Of a stretch of DNA of 64,000 bases, positions 33,905 to 47,163 are shown one piece after another (positions within the stretch are counted from its first letter, which is position 1; each line of letters opens with the position of its first letter). Source of the DNA: Clarireedia homoeocarpa (taxonomy: Eukaryota; Ascomycota; Leotiomycetes; Helotiales; Rutstroemiaceae); assembly GCA_001465935.1 (NCBI GenBank), contig LNKV01000033.1, positions 62,001 through 126,000 of the forward strand. The letters run 5' to 3'. The position numbers and the translations under genes are program-made. The notes beneath the pieces are model-generated. The model was not told where the DNA came from and made no database searches. It saw nothing but the letters and a program-made list of their open reading frames with translations.

Positions 33905-36456
33905 ATGTCTATCATGACCCCAACAAGTAAACGCGTTACCATTTCAAGCTGTGAACATATCGGTCATGTACTAGCACAAGAGTCGCCATCAGGTTGGTGT
34001 TGGAGGGGCAAGGGGCATGCATACGAGATTCCGAGTGCTCAGCAGTCTGATGAGGTATACGATGTTGCTAGAAGCATGGACTGCTTGAGATTTGCTAATA
34101 TACATTGTACAGAAACAAAGCACTAGATGCAGCGTATGTGACAAAATATTGGTTTACTTGAAAAATTATTCCAAACCACTGAGCGTTTTTAATGTATATG
34201 ACAATGTCTCTCTTGGCACAATCGAGGAGGTTGTATGCTCGACCACATGTAAAGCACATCATAGGCTCCTACTACCTCATCTACAATCCTTTGCCAACTT
34301 AATTAAATGCTCGACCCAGCTTATCATCAGCGGCGACGGGCCACAGATATTTGGAAGGTACGTATTGGCTTGACCTATCATTTATCATGCATCAATATGA
34401 TTCTAACATCTCCAGTAGACATCATGACGAAGCCCGCTCCACATACAGGCTGACGGGCTGCATTGAATTAATCAAACAGTGGGATGGCCTGGGAGGCTAC
34501 GTAGGTCTCGGGAAGATCTTGGATCCCTCATGGATTGATTCTTCAGTTCTACGACGGTGGAAGAGCACTTGCGATAAGCTACATGGGTTAACCTGTAGGT
34601 CGCGGTTCTCACCTCATCAACAATCATTCCCAGATCGACCAACTTGGCTCATCGATGTCTGGCTTCAGTGCCTTTCCCATGCTCCGGCCGATGCGGACTA
34701 CGTTGCATTGAGCTATGTTTGGGGTTCTAAGAATTCCACCACGACGTCGAGAGCGAATTTGGAACAGCTCCAGTGCACGAACTCATTGTCTAAAGAAAAT
34801 GAGCAATTTATCCTCCCTCGAACAATCAGAGATGCAATGGTTTTGACAAACACGTTGGGAGAACGTTATCTATGGGTCGACTCGCTCTGTATTATCCAAA
34901 ATGATGAGAAGTTGCGAGGCGAGGAGCTCGAAAAAATGGCCTCCATATATGCGAACGCTTCTGTGACTATCGTCGCAGCACAGGGAACCCATGCAGATTT
35001 CGGTTTGCGAGGCCTGAAGTCATGCCAGCCTCGGACGCTTGTTCAGGATATTACCAAAATCAACCGGGATTCCCGCATCCTCAAGCTAAATTACGATGTG
35101 CGTAGGTTGGACAGCCACCGTTCGTCATGGGCACAAAGAGGTTGGACGTTTCAGGAATACATTTTCTCTCATCGCTTACTAGTCTTCCAAGCTGAGAGCG
35201 CTCGCTGGGAGTGCGATCATGGAGTATGGCATGAAGATAGAGAAGATGTAGATACTCAGAGGGTTAACATCAGTCATGATCCACTTCTCGTTTCTAGGAT
35301 GATATTTACGGGTTCAATACCCCAAATCAATCTGCTTTTACCAATTCTGGATAATTATATGCGGAGAGATCTTACATATCCAGAAGACAGATTACGTGCA
35401 TTTGCCGGTATTTTAAAGGCATTAGAACCGAAGTTCCACGGTGGATTTGTATGCGGTTTACCGGTTTTGTGGCTGGATACGGCACTTCTCTGGCAACCAT
35501 ACAGCGTGGATTACCCACGCGAGAATGACCAAAGTTTCGGCAAGCTCCAACCGGAAATTCCTTCCTGGTCGTGGGCAAGTTTCTCTGGGACGCTTGATGG
35601 GATTAGTCGTAGTTATTATGTCGAGTACATGCAACGGTACGGATACACTGGTCTGCAATCGCTGAGACGTGAGTCGCGTTTTGGAGTGCAGACCTACCCT
35701 ACAATCAAGTGGGCTGTTCGAGAACATGTTGGGTCAGCTGCAACTGTGCTTCAGAATACATGGTTTGAGTATAAACGCCAGGCCGAGGAAGAGAACGAGC
35801 TGCCGCCGGGTTGGACGAAGCATGATGCTTCTGCTTCGGAGTATGAGCCATCATGGCTGGTCAAGAATATATATTATACACATGATTCGGATTCTTATGG
35901 ACGGTACAGCTATCCTGTCCCATGCCGGGATGACAATACTCCTATGTCACCGAAAGGAACTCTGCTGTCGTGCCACACCAAGCGGGGATGGCTACAGCTA
36001 GCAGAGCCTTTGCACGTTAACATTGAGCGAAAGAATCTGCTGCCAGCGTATAGAGCCACTTGGATTATCATGCGAACTATGGATGGTACATGGGCTGGCG
36101 CGCTGAAATATGGAGAGCTTGAGCTAGGAACAGATTCGATTTCCCACACCGCGAGAGATGGATCCCATGACCCTATTATCAATCACTCAATAGAAGCCAA
36201 AACAATAGAGCTAGTTGCTATTTCCCGAGGCTGCACCGTGCAGTCAATTCCAAACCCTGAAGTGTGGCAGTATGCATGCTCCGAGTTACATCACGAAGAA
36301 GCACCCGACTTTCACGAGGAAAAGCCATATGAGTTTTACAACTGTCTGTGGATTGAGTGGAAAGAGGGAATTGCCTATAGAAAAGCTTTGGGGCGCGTAG
36401 AGAAGAGCATTTGGGAGGGTTTGGACTTGGAGGAGATAGATTTGATATTGGGATGA
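33905..36456 (+). CDS. HET-domain (heterokaryon incompatibility) protein
   Basis: HET-domain proteins trigger non-self recognition cell death in filamentous ascomycetes. Exons 33905-34054, 34113-34357 and 34416-36456 give 811 aa. The N-terminal part has CSVCDKILVYLKN and LGTIEEVV, the usual small Cys-containing leader of single-gene HET proteins. The HET domain (about residues 225-380) shows all conserved blocks: YVALSYVWG, LPRTIRDAMVLTNTLGERYLWVDSLCII, MASIYANASVTIVAAQG and WAQRGWTFQEYIFSHRLLVF. The long C-terminal region has LTYPEDRLRAFAGIL and EIPSWSWASFSG, typical of the class. No NACHT, WD or ankyrin partner domain is fused. The frame is intact, so it may be functional. The start is the first of two nearby ATGs (33905, 33914). 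Confidence 0.9.
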
Positions 36457-39400
36457 AGATGCATGGCAGAGAAGGGAACTGCATGGATGGGAGAATGTGT
36501 AGGGTTAGGAGCATCAAAGTTGATTCTCATAAACTCAGTTTCTCCATCTGACCTAGGAATTCGATCTATTTACACTTGCGTTATTTCTCCAGATGGATCA
36601 TCCGAATCCAGAGAGATGGTGATACATATACTAGAACCTTTACAACCAGTAATAAAAATATATCAATTAACGCAATCTTCTCTTCTTGATTCTCGTTCAT
36701 TCATTCTTTCATACCTTTGTTTTCTTATTTTTCTCTCACCCAAATCCACTATAAAATGTCCAATGGCTTATGCTTCATACTAGACATTACATCTATACCT
36801 TTATCTTTGTATGGCCCCGAGACAGAGGCATACACACACACTTCGATACACTATATTACATACATCCTTCATCGCGATTGGAGTCTTTTCACAGCGAAAC
36901 ACTTACGTACTTCTCTCCACCACGATAGAGAGTCTCTCTTTTCTTTCTTCTACTTGTCTTCTCTCCTTTTCTACTCTCTGGTCTCGTTCTACTCTCTGCT
37001 TTCTGGCCCTAAGCTCTTTCCTTTCTCTCCTCAGCCCTCGAACAATCCTATAACCACCCCCAAAAAGCAACATAGCACCACACAAAGTTTCACTCTACCT
37101 CCCTCCTTTATATAGCTACTAATCCTAATCCCAATCCTAATCTTAACACAAACCCTATAGCCCAAACCCTATAACCCAACTCCAACTCCAAATCCAAAAT
37201 CCAAAATCCAAATCCATTTCCGTCTCAAACCCAAACCCAAATCCCAAATCACAACTTACACAAATTACTCAGCGCTCAGCACTCAGCACTCAGCACTCAC
37301 TCAGCCAGATTTATATACATATATAAATACACACAGCACTACACAACCACACACTAAACCAACCTACTCCAAACTTCTATACCTATACTTAAACCTATTC
37401 TCACCTCTCAACTTTCCTATCTATTACATCCACCTTATCTCTTTCTTTTTCTTCCTTCAACCATCAACCTTCGACCTTCAACCTCTTTTTTTCTTCTCCA
37501 GTTTACCTCTCCCTACCCATCTATTCCCAATCCCCGATCCCTAGTCCCAATCCCCAACCTCTTCTCTTTCCTTTCTTTCCTTTCCTTTCCTTTCCTTTCC
37601 TTTCCTTTCCTTTCCTTTCCTTTCCTTTCCTTTCCTTTCCTTTCCTTTCCCTTCCTCTGTTTAATCACAGATCCCCCCCCCCCTTCTTTTCCCTCTTCCA
37701 CAGCACTCCGCAACCTTCAACCTCTCCTCCTCTTCTCTTCTCTTCTCTTCTCCCTTTCTCCAATCTCCCCTCTCCCCTCTTCTCCAACAGCCCTGCCGCC
37801 CTTCTTTCCCCCCCTCTATCCCATCCCCCGACCCCAGCCCCCCAAATCTAAACCCCTTCCTTCCCCATCTTCCCTACCCCTCCCTACTCACCCCACGCAC
37901 TACCTCTTCTCTTCTCTTCTCTTCTCCTCTCTTCTCCTCTCCTCTCCTCCCTCTCCTCACATCCCATCCCATCCCATCCCATCACACTACACCACACCAC
38001 ACTACCCAACACATACATAAAATCCCACCCCTCCCTCCCTCCCTCCCTATACCTAACCACCATACCATACTATACCCCACCATACCACACCACATCTCAC
38101 CCATCTCATTCATTTCCCCACCCCAATCCCCACCCACAATCCCTCCCTACCGGCAACCCTCAAATTCCATAAAACACATCCCCAACCTCCAGTTACTATA
38201 CTCTCCTACACTACACTACACTACACTCACTCACTACATCATACTACTTACTCTCTTCCATCCTATCCTATCCTATCCTATCCTATCCCATCCCATCCGA
38301 TCTCATCCCAAACAACTTATCTGCCTCCTCCTACTCCTCCTCCTCTTCCCATCTTATCTTATCTTATCCCCTAGTATCCTCTACTATCCTCTATACACTA
38401 TCTATCTACCTTCTCTATCCTATCCCACCCATCTTATTCTCAAACCAGTAATTTACCACACACACATCACATCACATCACAACACAACATGTTATCAATA
38501 AATCACATCACATTGCCTCACAACGCATTACATTACATCACATCACATCCTTATACTCACTCTGTAGAAACAAATTCCCAACACAAAACAAGCAAGCAAG
38601 CAGGCAAGCAAGAAAAATTAAACGCAATCATGTAAGAATCGAATGTATGTATTGTATTGTATGTATAGACAGAACAACAAAGTAGACAAGAGGGGAGACC
38701 TTATATAGCTAACCAGCCCAAATTGAACTAATCAAGTCCAGACAGCCAGACAGCCAGCCAGACAGCTCATAGATTCCCCTCTTCAACTACGTCCGTGCAT
38801 CCATCCCATCACAATTCTACTTGCTCTCTTGCTCAAAAGAACCCTCCAGCTGAAACGAACGACCGATCAACAATAATAACCCAGCCAAGTAACCTTAGAT
38901 ATGCAAGGAGATGAATGCATGTAGAGCTCATTCTACAACTTCCAATCTTGTCTTTCCCTTACACCTTTCCAGAAACCCCAACCAAGCCATCACCATCGTC
39001 ACAATCAAAGAGAAAACGAATGCATCATGGAAAGAAAACTTGGTAGTCAAAAACAAGGATCAACCTCCCCAGAAGCTGCTATTTCCATTTGATCTAAAAT
39101 CACCAAATCCTCCCCCCCATTTGCATTGTGCTAAACACGTCGAAATAGTCCCATTCGAATGTCTGCGAGTTTTTGTCTGCGGTGGTGATTTGTCGAAAAT
39201 AACTGCCACGTCCCCTCCATGATCCTTGCTACCAGCTACCCCTCATTACAACCTTTGGCTTTTGCTCTCCACCACCAAGGGTCCAACATCATTGAATGAA
39301 AAAGAAAACATGAAATGAAAAAAGGTAAATCCCATCCGCTTAAAACAAAATATCTCTGGCAAACATTTTGGTCAAAAACACATCAGTGATTTGGCGGGTG

Positions 39401-40078
39401 TATGTGTGTGTGTGTGTGTGTGTTTATGCAGTAGACCACATGTAGCCATGTACGCGCTTGTTTCGGGATCGTGACGGAATTGGTTGATGACATTATCCCT
39501 TTCAAAGTTCAAATCCGGAGATCCAAAAGTTTGACTTAATGCTTCGAAATATTGGAGACAAGTGCCATCGACATGCCGTTCGATTACTTGAACCTCGATG
39601 ACGGTGCCCACCAAATGATATCACCGATATCAAGTGTGAGTCATAAGCCATGATGAAGTTCAGAGTGCTCGAGCCATACAGAAAGCCAATAAAGCGAATC
39701 CATAAAACGAAAAGAAAGCGGTGCATAAGAGATATGTTTGTTCAGAATCGAGCCATTTGTATGTGTGCCAGGAAGACAGTCAAATATGGTCAACGATAAT
39801 TTGATTTTTTTGGGGGTGCCGATGCAAACTTTTGTGAGCCGAGCGTCGAATGTCCATCGAAAGCGGGGTCAAGAAAAAGTCGACATGGAAAAAGGGAATT
39901 TCATCATAGGCCTCCGCCTGGTGTGATGCCGGAGGAACGTGTGACACTTATGATTAACTAAAGCGTCAGCCCGACGAGTCAGCGTAATGTCCTCCTTGCC
40001 ACCGCAATTGAAGCAGAATAAAACGCAAAGAACAAATAGCACGCATATGAATAGGGCTATAGACAAGGGGGAAAAAAC
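36457..40078. other. Repeat-rich, G-depleted intergenic tract
   Basis: No supported gene between the convergent HET (+) and casein kinase (-) genes. From about 36650 to 38580 the + strand is almost pure C/T/A; 37898-38151 is a 254-nt run without a single G. Arrays include (CCTTT)n at 37569-37650, C runs at 37673-37683, CTCTT/CATCC/CCCT and TATCC arrays between 37900 and 38300, and (TG)n near 39402-39423. Bases 38600-40078 have ordinary composition. Confidence 0.6.
37569..37650. repeat. (CCTTT)n pentanucleotide microsatellite
   Basis: About fifteen near-perfect CCTTT units in tandem within the G-free tract, with slightly irregular units at the left edge. Confidence 0.9.
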
Positions 40079-41435
40079 TCACCGTGGATTGACAGTCTCG
40101 CCTGCAGTTGCTACACCGGTGGGGGTGGTACCCTTGGGTTGACCGGATGGTTGTCCGCTTTGGGGGGTTCCGCTGCTTCCACCATGGGCATTCTTCTGGT
40201 ACTTGTACACAGTCCAATCGAAAACGTAATCGTATTGGAAACCTTCACGAACGAAAAGATCACGGAAGATCTTTCGGAGGTAAGAGTAATCGGGCTTGTC
40301 ATCGAATCGAAGGGAACGAGTGTAGTTGAGGTAGATGGCGAACTCATTAGGGAAACCACGGCAGAGGACTTCGGTTGGGGTGGTCATCTTCTTCTCCATG
40401 ATACGGTCATACTTCTGTTTCTTGGTAGCAGCCTTGAGACCTTGCCATGGAAGGGAACCACGGCAAAAGTAAAGCATAACGTATCCGAGAGACTCCATGT
40501 CGTCACGACGAGATTGCTCTGTAGCGAAGTGGTTAGCATAGAAATTGACAGTTGCAAACAAAGATTGATATACATACCGACACCAAGATGAGTATTGATG
40601 GATGCGTAACGAGCAGTACCAGTCAAGTTCTTGTTCTCACGGTATGGGATGTGGAAGTGAGTCTTTGGGTCACGGTATTTCTTGGCCAAACCAAAGTCAA
40701 TAACATTGACTTGGTTACCGCGTTTACCAATACCCATCAAGAAGTTGTCCGGCTTGATGTCACGGTGGATGAAGGATTTGGCGTGAATGTACTCGATACG
40801 AGAGATGAGTTGATCGGCGAGGAGAAGGACGGTCTTCAACGAGAACTTGCGGTTACAGAAGTTGAAAAGGTCCTCCAAACTGGGTCCGAGAAGGTCGAGC
40901 ACCATAGCATTGTAGTCACATTCGGTACCGAACCAACGCACGAAGGGGATACCGACACCACCAGCGAGGGATTTATAGACACGAGCCTCATACTCGAGTT
41001 GAGGGTGTTTGGCCTTGACACTCTCGAGCTTGATAGCAATCTCTTCGCCAGAGATGATGTTGGTTCCGAGATAGATATCACCGAAACTACCGCTACCGAT
41101 CTTTCTTCCGATGCGGTATTTATTACCGACGCGAAGATCCTATATAATGCAAAAATTGATTAGCATTGTGAAAATGTAATAAAGTGAATGATGAATACAA
41201 AGAGTTGTTCAAGAAAGAAATGAGAATGTGCTACATCAGCACAAGGCTGAACGGGGAGGGAGGTGGAAGGGTCAACCAGGTTTCCCGCAGAGGAGACCTG
41301 GGTAAGCAGATCCCACGTCACGACTTCCAGCCGCAGGTGATGGACACGACAAAGCAACGAGAATATGGCAGAGAATGCTTGGGAAATGGGAGTCTAAACC
41401 AGAGGAGGTGCTTTGGAACCCACCATGGTAGTCAT
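40079..41435 (-). CDS. Casein kinase 1 (Hrr25/CKI1-type Ser/Thr kinase)
   Basis: A CK1 delta/epsilon-like kinase; yeast Hrr25 acts in DNA repair, vesicle trafficking, ribosome assembly and clock-type pathways. Exons 41435-41424 (12 nt, MTTM), 41139-40578 and 40518-40079 give 337 aa. The glycine loop GSGSFGDIY, ATP-binding Lys 41, catalytic HRDIKPDN (Asp 131), DFG (Asp 152) and the CK1 signature LPWQGLKA with RFDDKPDYSYLR are all present. The C-terminal tail is Gly/Pro/Gln-rich. The last codons read NPR-stop, but the stop overlaps a good donor (GTGAGT at 40082), so an extra 3' intron with a slightly different end is likely. Intron 1 is 284 nt, long for this window. Confidence 0.93.
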
Positions 41436-42302
41436 CTTGAAGGGTTGAGGGATGGACTTCGTTGTATCCGCCGATACAAAGAGTCGAGACGGGTGGGTGG
41501 GGATGAGGGAGGAGGATGAGGATGAGGATGAGGTTGTTGGATTGAAAAGGTCGTAAATCGATGAGATGTATCGACTTGACGTGACCGGGCGGGAGGGATG
41601 GTCGAAGAGGATGATGATGAAGAAGAAGAAGTAAAGAGTAGAGCAGAACACTAGAATTAAGAAGAAGTCGTGTCAGCGAGTTGTGGAGATGGGGATTTTT
41701 GGAGGTGTTTTGGAAGATGAAGCGGTGTAGTGTGATTTTTCCACTCCTGCCATATATAGTGCGGCGAAATATGGTTTGAGAGGTAAGGCAACAAGCGGTT
41801 AAAGCGACAAACACGAAATGAGTAGCAGAAGGGAACAAGGAAGGAAGGGATTGAATTGAAGGGCAAGGGAAGTGAATTGAGGACGAATGGAAAAGCAAGT
41901 TCTCGATCGAGTACGATGTACGGTGTGGTGTACAGTGTACAGTGTACAGGAGAGTTGAAACTGCCACAACGAGAAGAGTACGTACCTATGTTTGTGTCGC
42001 TGCTGGTGGTGGTGTTGTTGTTGTTGCTGTTGCTGCTTCTCGGAATTCCGTGAATGGAAGGATATGGATGGATATGTAGTTGATGGAGGGTGGAGCAGAG
42101 GGTGGGTTGAAGAGAGAGCAGAGCGGTTTATGGAGTTTGGGTCTGGTACGAAAATTGTGCGAGTTGAGGCAGTCGCCGACCGTAGAGCCGGCTGTACGAA
42201 GGTACCTGTACTTCGTACTTGGTTGGGTTCGCGGGAGGAAAAGCAGGTGGAAGGGCGGAAAAGCTAAGCCTAGTACCAGTACCGTAACCGGAATGCTTCG
42301 TA

Positions 42303-43366
42303 AGGGCCAGTCTTAGGGCCAGTCTTAGGGCCAGTCTTATTAAAGCCAGTCTTAAAGCCGTAACCTCGTAACCTCGTAGGTGTACAAAATGCGTGGCCTC
42401 GTTTGGATGGTGCGGAAGGCGTGAATGGGGGAATGAACGACTCGGGATTACTTTTTGTCAGGATTAATCTTGACCTTGCTTCTCTCGTTTCTTTTCTATC
42501 CTATCAGAAGGCGCTCTTGAGGGGCAGCCATTCACACAGATATCGTGAGATTCATATCCGTAGTCTTGATACCCGTGGCCCCGGGAAAGGGATATCAGAG
42601 AGGGGGTTTACAGCGAACCACACGTAATCAAGTAACCAAGTAACCAAGCAACCTTATGCCTTTCTTTCCTTTGCCCTTCCAGCTTGCTTGCCCTGTCCTG
42701 TGTCCTGGTCCTGTGTGTCCTGTCCTGCTGGCACGTCGCAGCTCGCAGTGAAATGATGGCGAATGAAGGCGAATAAAGGGCCAAAACGCAGACCCGAACT
42801 CGCTAAAATCATCATACAAGGCTTAGAGGGAGGAGATTTTCACGCAGAAATGGCCCCTTTCGGAAAGGATCGGAATTTAAAAATAAGTTTCCACGGAAAA
42901 AAAGTTATCGATCAAGTATCACGTATCACGTATCACGTATCACGTATCAGTGGTCTCAGAAATTGACTCGGGACTTTTAGCAGTCAATGCTCTGCTCAAG
43001 ATGGAGATATAGATGGAGATTGCGGCTGCCCGATGGCATCAATGCACTGCACTGGAATGGTCGGTAAAGGGTAAAGGGTAAAGGGTAAAGGATAAAGGAT
43101 AAAGGGTTGAGGCTAAGTAAAGGGTCAAGCAGGAGCTGGAGCTGGACCTGGAGCTGGACCTGGAGCTGGAGCATGATGTTCGCACGAAAAAGGAGTGCAG
43201 TGATATTAACCCTTTATGCCCAACAGATGAAGACAAACTCCTTTATGCTGCATTTCCTTCTTATGCTACAAAAGCGGGCATCGGATCTACGATCGTAATC
43301 TTACTAGTACGGGTATCCTTAATTCAGCGGCAATTCATTTCAGCGGCAATTCATATCAGCGGCAAT
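42303..43366. repeat. Cluster of unrelated minisatellites
   Basis: Five different arrays occur within 1.1 kb: agggccagtctt x3 plus a variant (42303-42353); gtatcac x5 (42916-42950, last unit gtatcag); ggtaaag-type units (about 43062-43107); a 12-bp ggagctggacct array (43131-43172); and a 16-bp cagcggcaattcattt array, 2.6 copies (43325-43366). Units share no sequence. They are separated by ordinary single-copy DNA. Confidence 0.85.
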
Positions 43367-44236
43367 AAGGTTAAGGATGTTATTGGTATTGATATTGGTA
43401 TTGGTATATTGGCATTGATATGGATATGGATATGGATATTGATATTGACATTGAATATCGAGAGCCTCAGAGATCATCAATATCATTTATTTCCTCCACG
43501 CCCTTTGTACACATCAACCAACATCCAAATCTCCATCCAAATCTCCATCCACGTCGCCTCAATCGCGCCAGCCTCGCACCTGTTACCTAGACTTCGTGTA
43601 GACTTTCGTAAAACACCACTTGCCTTACCTCTGCTGACCGATATCCGACTCTGTTCCGGCCTCTCCAATTCCCGAAGCCTGATTCATGTCAGCCAAACAC
43701 CACCACACCGGCCTAAAAGAGGGGCAAAGACTTTGCTCATCTCATCCTACTGTACCAAGTAATTGTACAGTATTCAACAGCCCGGTGCAAGAAATGTCTC
43801 TACAACTCCTCCGCATACTTGTACATCTACCTACCGTCCTTTCCCCCCCCCGTCGTCCTCAAGACACAGTGTCCGTGTACCTTTCCCAATCCCGTCACCG
43901 ACAGCAATCCACTCCACTTGTAAGGTCACCCACTGAGTCAACCCAACCAAACCCAACATAACTCCACCAAGGGAAAGGAAAAATAATAATAATAATAATG
44001 ACAGTCGGTCGTGTCTGTGCTACACACAGTCTTGCCTTGTTTCTCGTTCCACCTTCCTTTCCTTCCCTTCTCCTTCTCTTCCATCCAACCTGTCTTACTA
44101 CAAGAAATTCTCCGCCGTCCCGGAAACGCCTAACACCACCCCCACACCGTGACGCCCTTCCAGTCCCGTCCTATCCCATCACCGCCCTTTCCCCTTCTCT
44201 CTCTCACAGTCAAGTAAGTAAGTACAACAGGAATCG

Positions 44237-44369
<133 letters not shown>

Positions 44370-44848
44370 CCCAATAACAAGTAAATAAACCTTAAATTCG
44401 ATTGGTTGTATACTATACAACAAATATCCCCTCTTTCCTTCCTTCCTTCCTTCCGTCCTTCCTTTCATTCATTTCCTTTTATTTCATTTCTATAATTCCT
44501 GCAGTTCCTAACCTGACCGACCCTACCTATCCTATCTCTAAGTTATTCCATTTTAAAACTCATGCCAACCAACCCACCTCACCACATCTCAACCACATGT
44601 CAAAAAAACTACAACCAAATTTCTTGTTTGCAAAAGAAAATAAAAACCCCATATCATTTTTCTCATGTTCATTCTCATGTTCATTCTCATGCCAAATCTC
44701 ATCTTCAATCTTCTTTATTCTCAACTCCCCTAAACATCTCTTCCCCCACCATCTTCCCCCGCAAATCATCCCTTTTCACTTCCTCCACCCCTGCAATTTT
44801 TGCCCTCCACAAATCCACCACAAAATCCAAAACCCAAGGAAAAACAAA

Positions 44849-46953
44849 TTAAATGTTCTTATAACTCCAAATCCTAGCCCTCATATCTCCCGAACCCGTA
44901 GCAAATGAACCGCCCGACGGACTAGGCGCCACCGAAATAACAGAATTCTTATGTCCCTGCAACATCAATTGCGTATTGCCTGTCCTTGGATCCCAGAATT
45001 GTACACCTCTGTCCTTTGATCCTGAGAGAACCCATGCTCCATCTGGGGTGAGAGCAACGGAGAGGACGAAGTCCTGTTGGTGTGGGGTGTTAGTGATTTG
45101 GTTTAGAGGTATTTAGTTTTTGAACAAAGGGGCGGAGATAGAGTGACTTACTTTGTGACCTTCAAACGTTCGGAGACATCTTCCGCCCTTTGGTCCCGTG
45201 TTAGGATGACCACCTCTTGGTGCAACAAGCTCCCACATCTTGATTGTCTTATCCAAACTACCCGAGACAAGGTCCTTTCCATTTGGTGCAAAAGCAACAG
45301 AGTAAACACTATCCTTGTGACCATCTGGACCCTCAAGACGTTCAACCAAGTATCCAGTGGCAGCATCCCAAACGCGAACGCTCTTGTCGAGAGAACCAGC
45401 TGCAACGTATTTGGTATCTGGGGAAATAGCAACAGTTGTAACACCATCCTCAATAGTTAAGGTTAGAATGTTTTGGCTAGCTTCAATATCCCACAATCTA
45501 ACAGTTCGGTCACCACTTCCAGAAGCAATAGTGCGACCATCACGAGCGAAGTCAAGAGAGTAAATGTCTTGCTCGTGTCCTGAGAAAGTGTTTCGAATTG
45601 TTCGAGTGGCAATATCCCAAACCTATACATATACATGGTTAGCACGTGCGCATCACATTTATTTCTAAAATTGCAACAAACTTACTCGGATCAATTTATC
45701 CTCGGCACCAGTGGCAAGGTATCTTCCATCTGGACTGAAGCAAACGCTTCGAATGTAAAGATCTCCAACTGCATCAACCGTATCATCCTGAAGAACGCAA
45801 ACTTTGTTACCAGAAACAACATCGAAGATCTGAGCAGATCTGTTGCAACCAGTAGCCACATACTTTCCGTCATGACTGAAGCGAACGCAGCAAACGACGG
45901 ACTCATGAACCAAGGTGTGAACAAGGTCCACATCAAGGATCTTGGGAACATCTGGGTTGAAAATGGCGAACCACTCTGCCTCAACCTTCTTGTACTGAGC
46001 TGGGAGACGCTCCAAGTCCAGCTCAGCCAAAGCGTTTCCCACATTGGAGGTAGTGTAAGGGGGTCCACGACTTGGGTGACTAGCAATTGGATGACCGACT
46101 TGTGGAGATTGTCTAGGATCATTGTAGGGTAACTGTTGTGGCATTTGAGGCGTCGCCGGGCCGCCAGGTCCACGGTTCACGCGTGGCCCTTTACCTGGTC
46201 CAGGAGAGGCGGTGGATTGTGGAGGTTGAGCGCCATATGGTCCATTTGGCGGAGGACCTTGTGGAGGATATCCGCCTTGGAAAGGACCTGGTTGCGATGG
46301 AGGTCCTTGGATAGTTGGTTGTGGTTGAGGCATCGCGTGAGGGGGAAGTGGACCTTGAGCTTCTGGCTGTTGTGGGGGTGGAGCTAGACCTGGACCGCCT
46401 TGTGATGCTTGACCAGCCATTATACCACCGAAAAGGTTGCTTGGACCATGTCCAATCGCGGGGGGTGCTTGAGAAGGACCAGCGTGTTGTGGAGGACCGC
46501 CCATAGCAGGTGGACGAGAAGCGCCGCCTCGAGCCTCGAGCTCGCGATGCAGGCGTTGAATTTCTTCCTCGTACCTATTATATCATCAGCCATGTCTTTC
46601 TTGTACAAACCGAAGCGCCATACTTTTGCTTCAAGGCGAGATGTGTCTGTTCCATCTGGTAAACCTTCTCTCGAATCATTTGCATCTCCGAAACCTGCTG
46701 TGCGACTGCAGAGAAAAGGCTGTTAGCGTTTTGGGTAGGGCAATACTCGCGATGCGCGCCTTTGGTCAAATCTTTCAGGGAGGCATAACCGCCAAATGCC
46801 ATTTTCCCAATTGATCTGCCACTTACTGTTATGTTCATACTCCCCACTCGCTCGCGCTTGAGTCTCGAACTCATTGCGAATACCATCCAACAATTCATTC
46901 AACCGAGCGGTACCTGGCGCAGGACCCAAGCCTCGGTGATTGTACATAGACAT
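44849..46953 (-). CDS. TUP1: Tup1/RCO-1 WD40 transcriptional corepressor
   Basis: General corepressor that with Ssn6/Cyc8 is recruited by DNA-binding factors and silences many pathways in the nucleus. Exons 46953-46827, 46705-46624, 46574-45686, 45622-45152 and 45073-44849 give 597 aa. The N-terminal Tup_N tetramerisation helix starts around TARLNELLDGIRNEFETQ and continues through VAQQVSEMQMIREKVYQMEQ and KYEEEIQRLHRELEARGG. A Pro/Gln/Gly-rich linker follows (about residues 95-255). Then LPAQYKKVEAEWFAIFNPDV leads into seven WD40 repeats, e.g. SLDFARDGRTIASGSGDRTVRLWD and VAISPDTKYVAAGSLDKSVRVWD. The protein ends RARIWSYKNI. A likely 5'-UTR intron is at 47163-47004. Length and order match fungal Tup1. 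Confidence 0.96.
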
Positions 46954-47003
46954 GGTGTATTCTTTTCGATCGCTTTCAATGGCTCAAGGGGAATTCGTTA
47001 AGA

Positions 47004-47163
47004 CTAAAGATCGATTGAGAGTTAGCAAGCTGCATCTAAAAGGTGATATCCGTCGGTTCTCTGCCAAGTATAATTTGTCCAGAGATGGAGCTCAAGCAAC
47101 AAGTGTATTCCAGGAAGAAATTGGGCGATTGAGGCTGGTAGCGAGAATGCGAGAATAACTTAC
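47004..47163 (-). other. Probable 5'-UTR intron of TUP1
   Basis: On the minus strand a GTAAGT donor at 47163 and an acceptor ctttag ending at 47004, preceded by a perfect tgctaac branch site 20-25 nt before it, define a 160-nt intron 50 bp upstream of the TUP1 ATG. The signals are strong, but no transcript evidence is available. Confidence 0.5.

Noticed and set aside
37110..37270. Telomere-like CCTAAT/CCCTAT runs
   Set aside because: Units are irregular and do not form a CCCTAA array; they merge into a general G-free tract.
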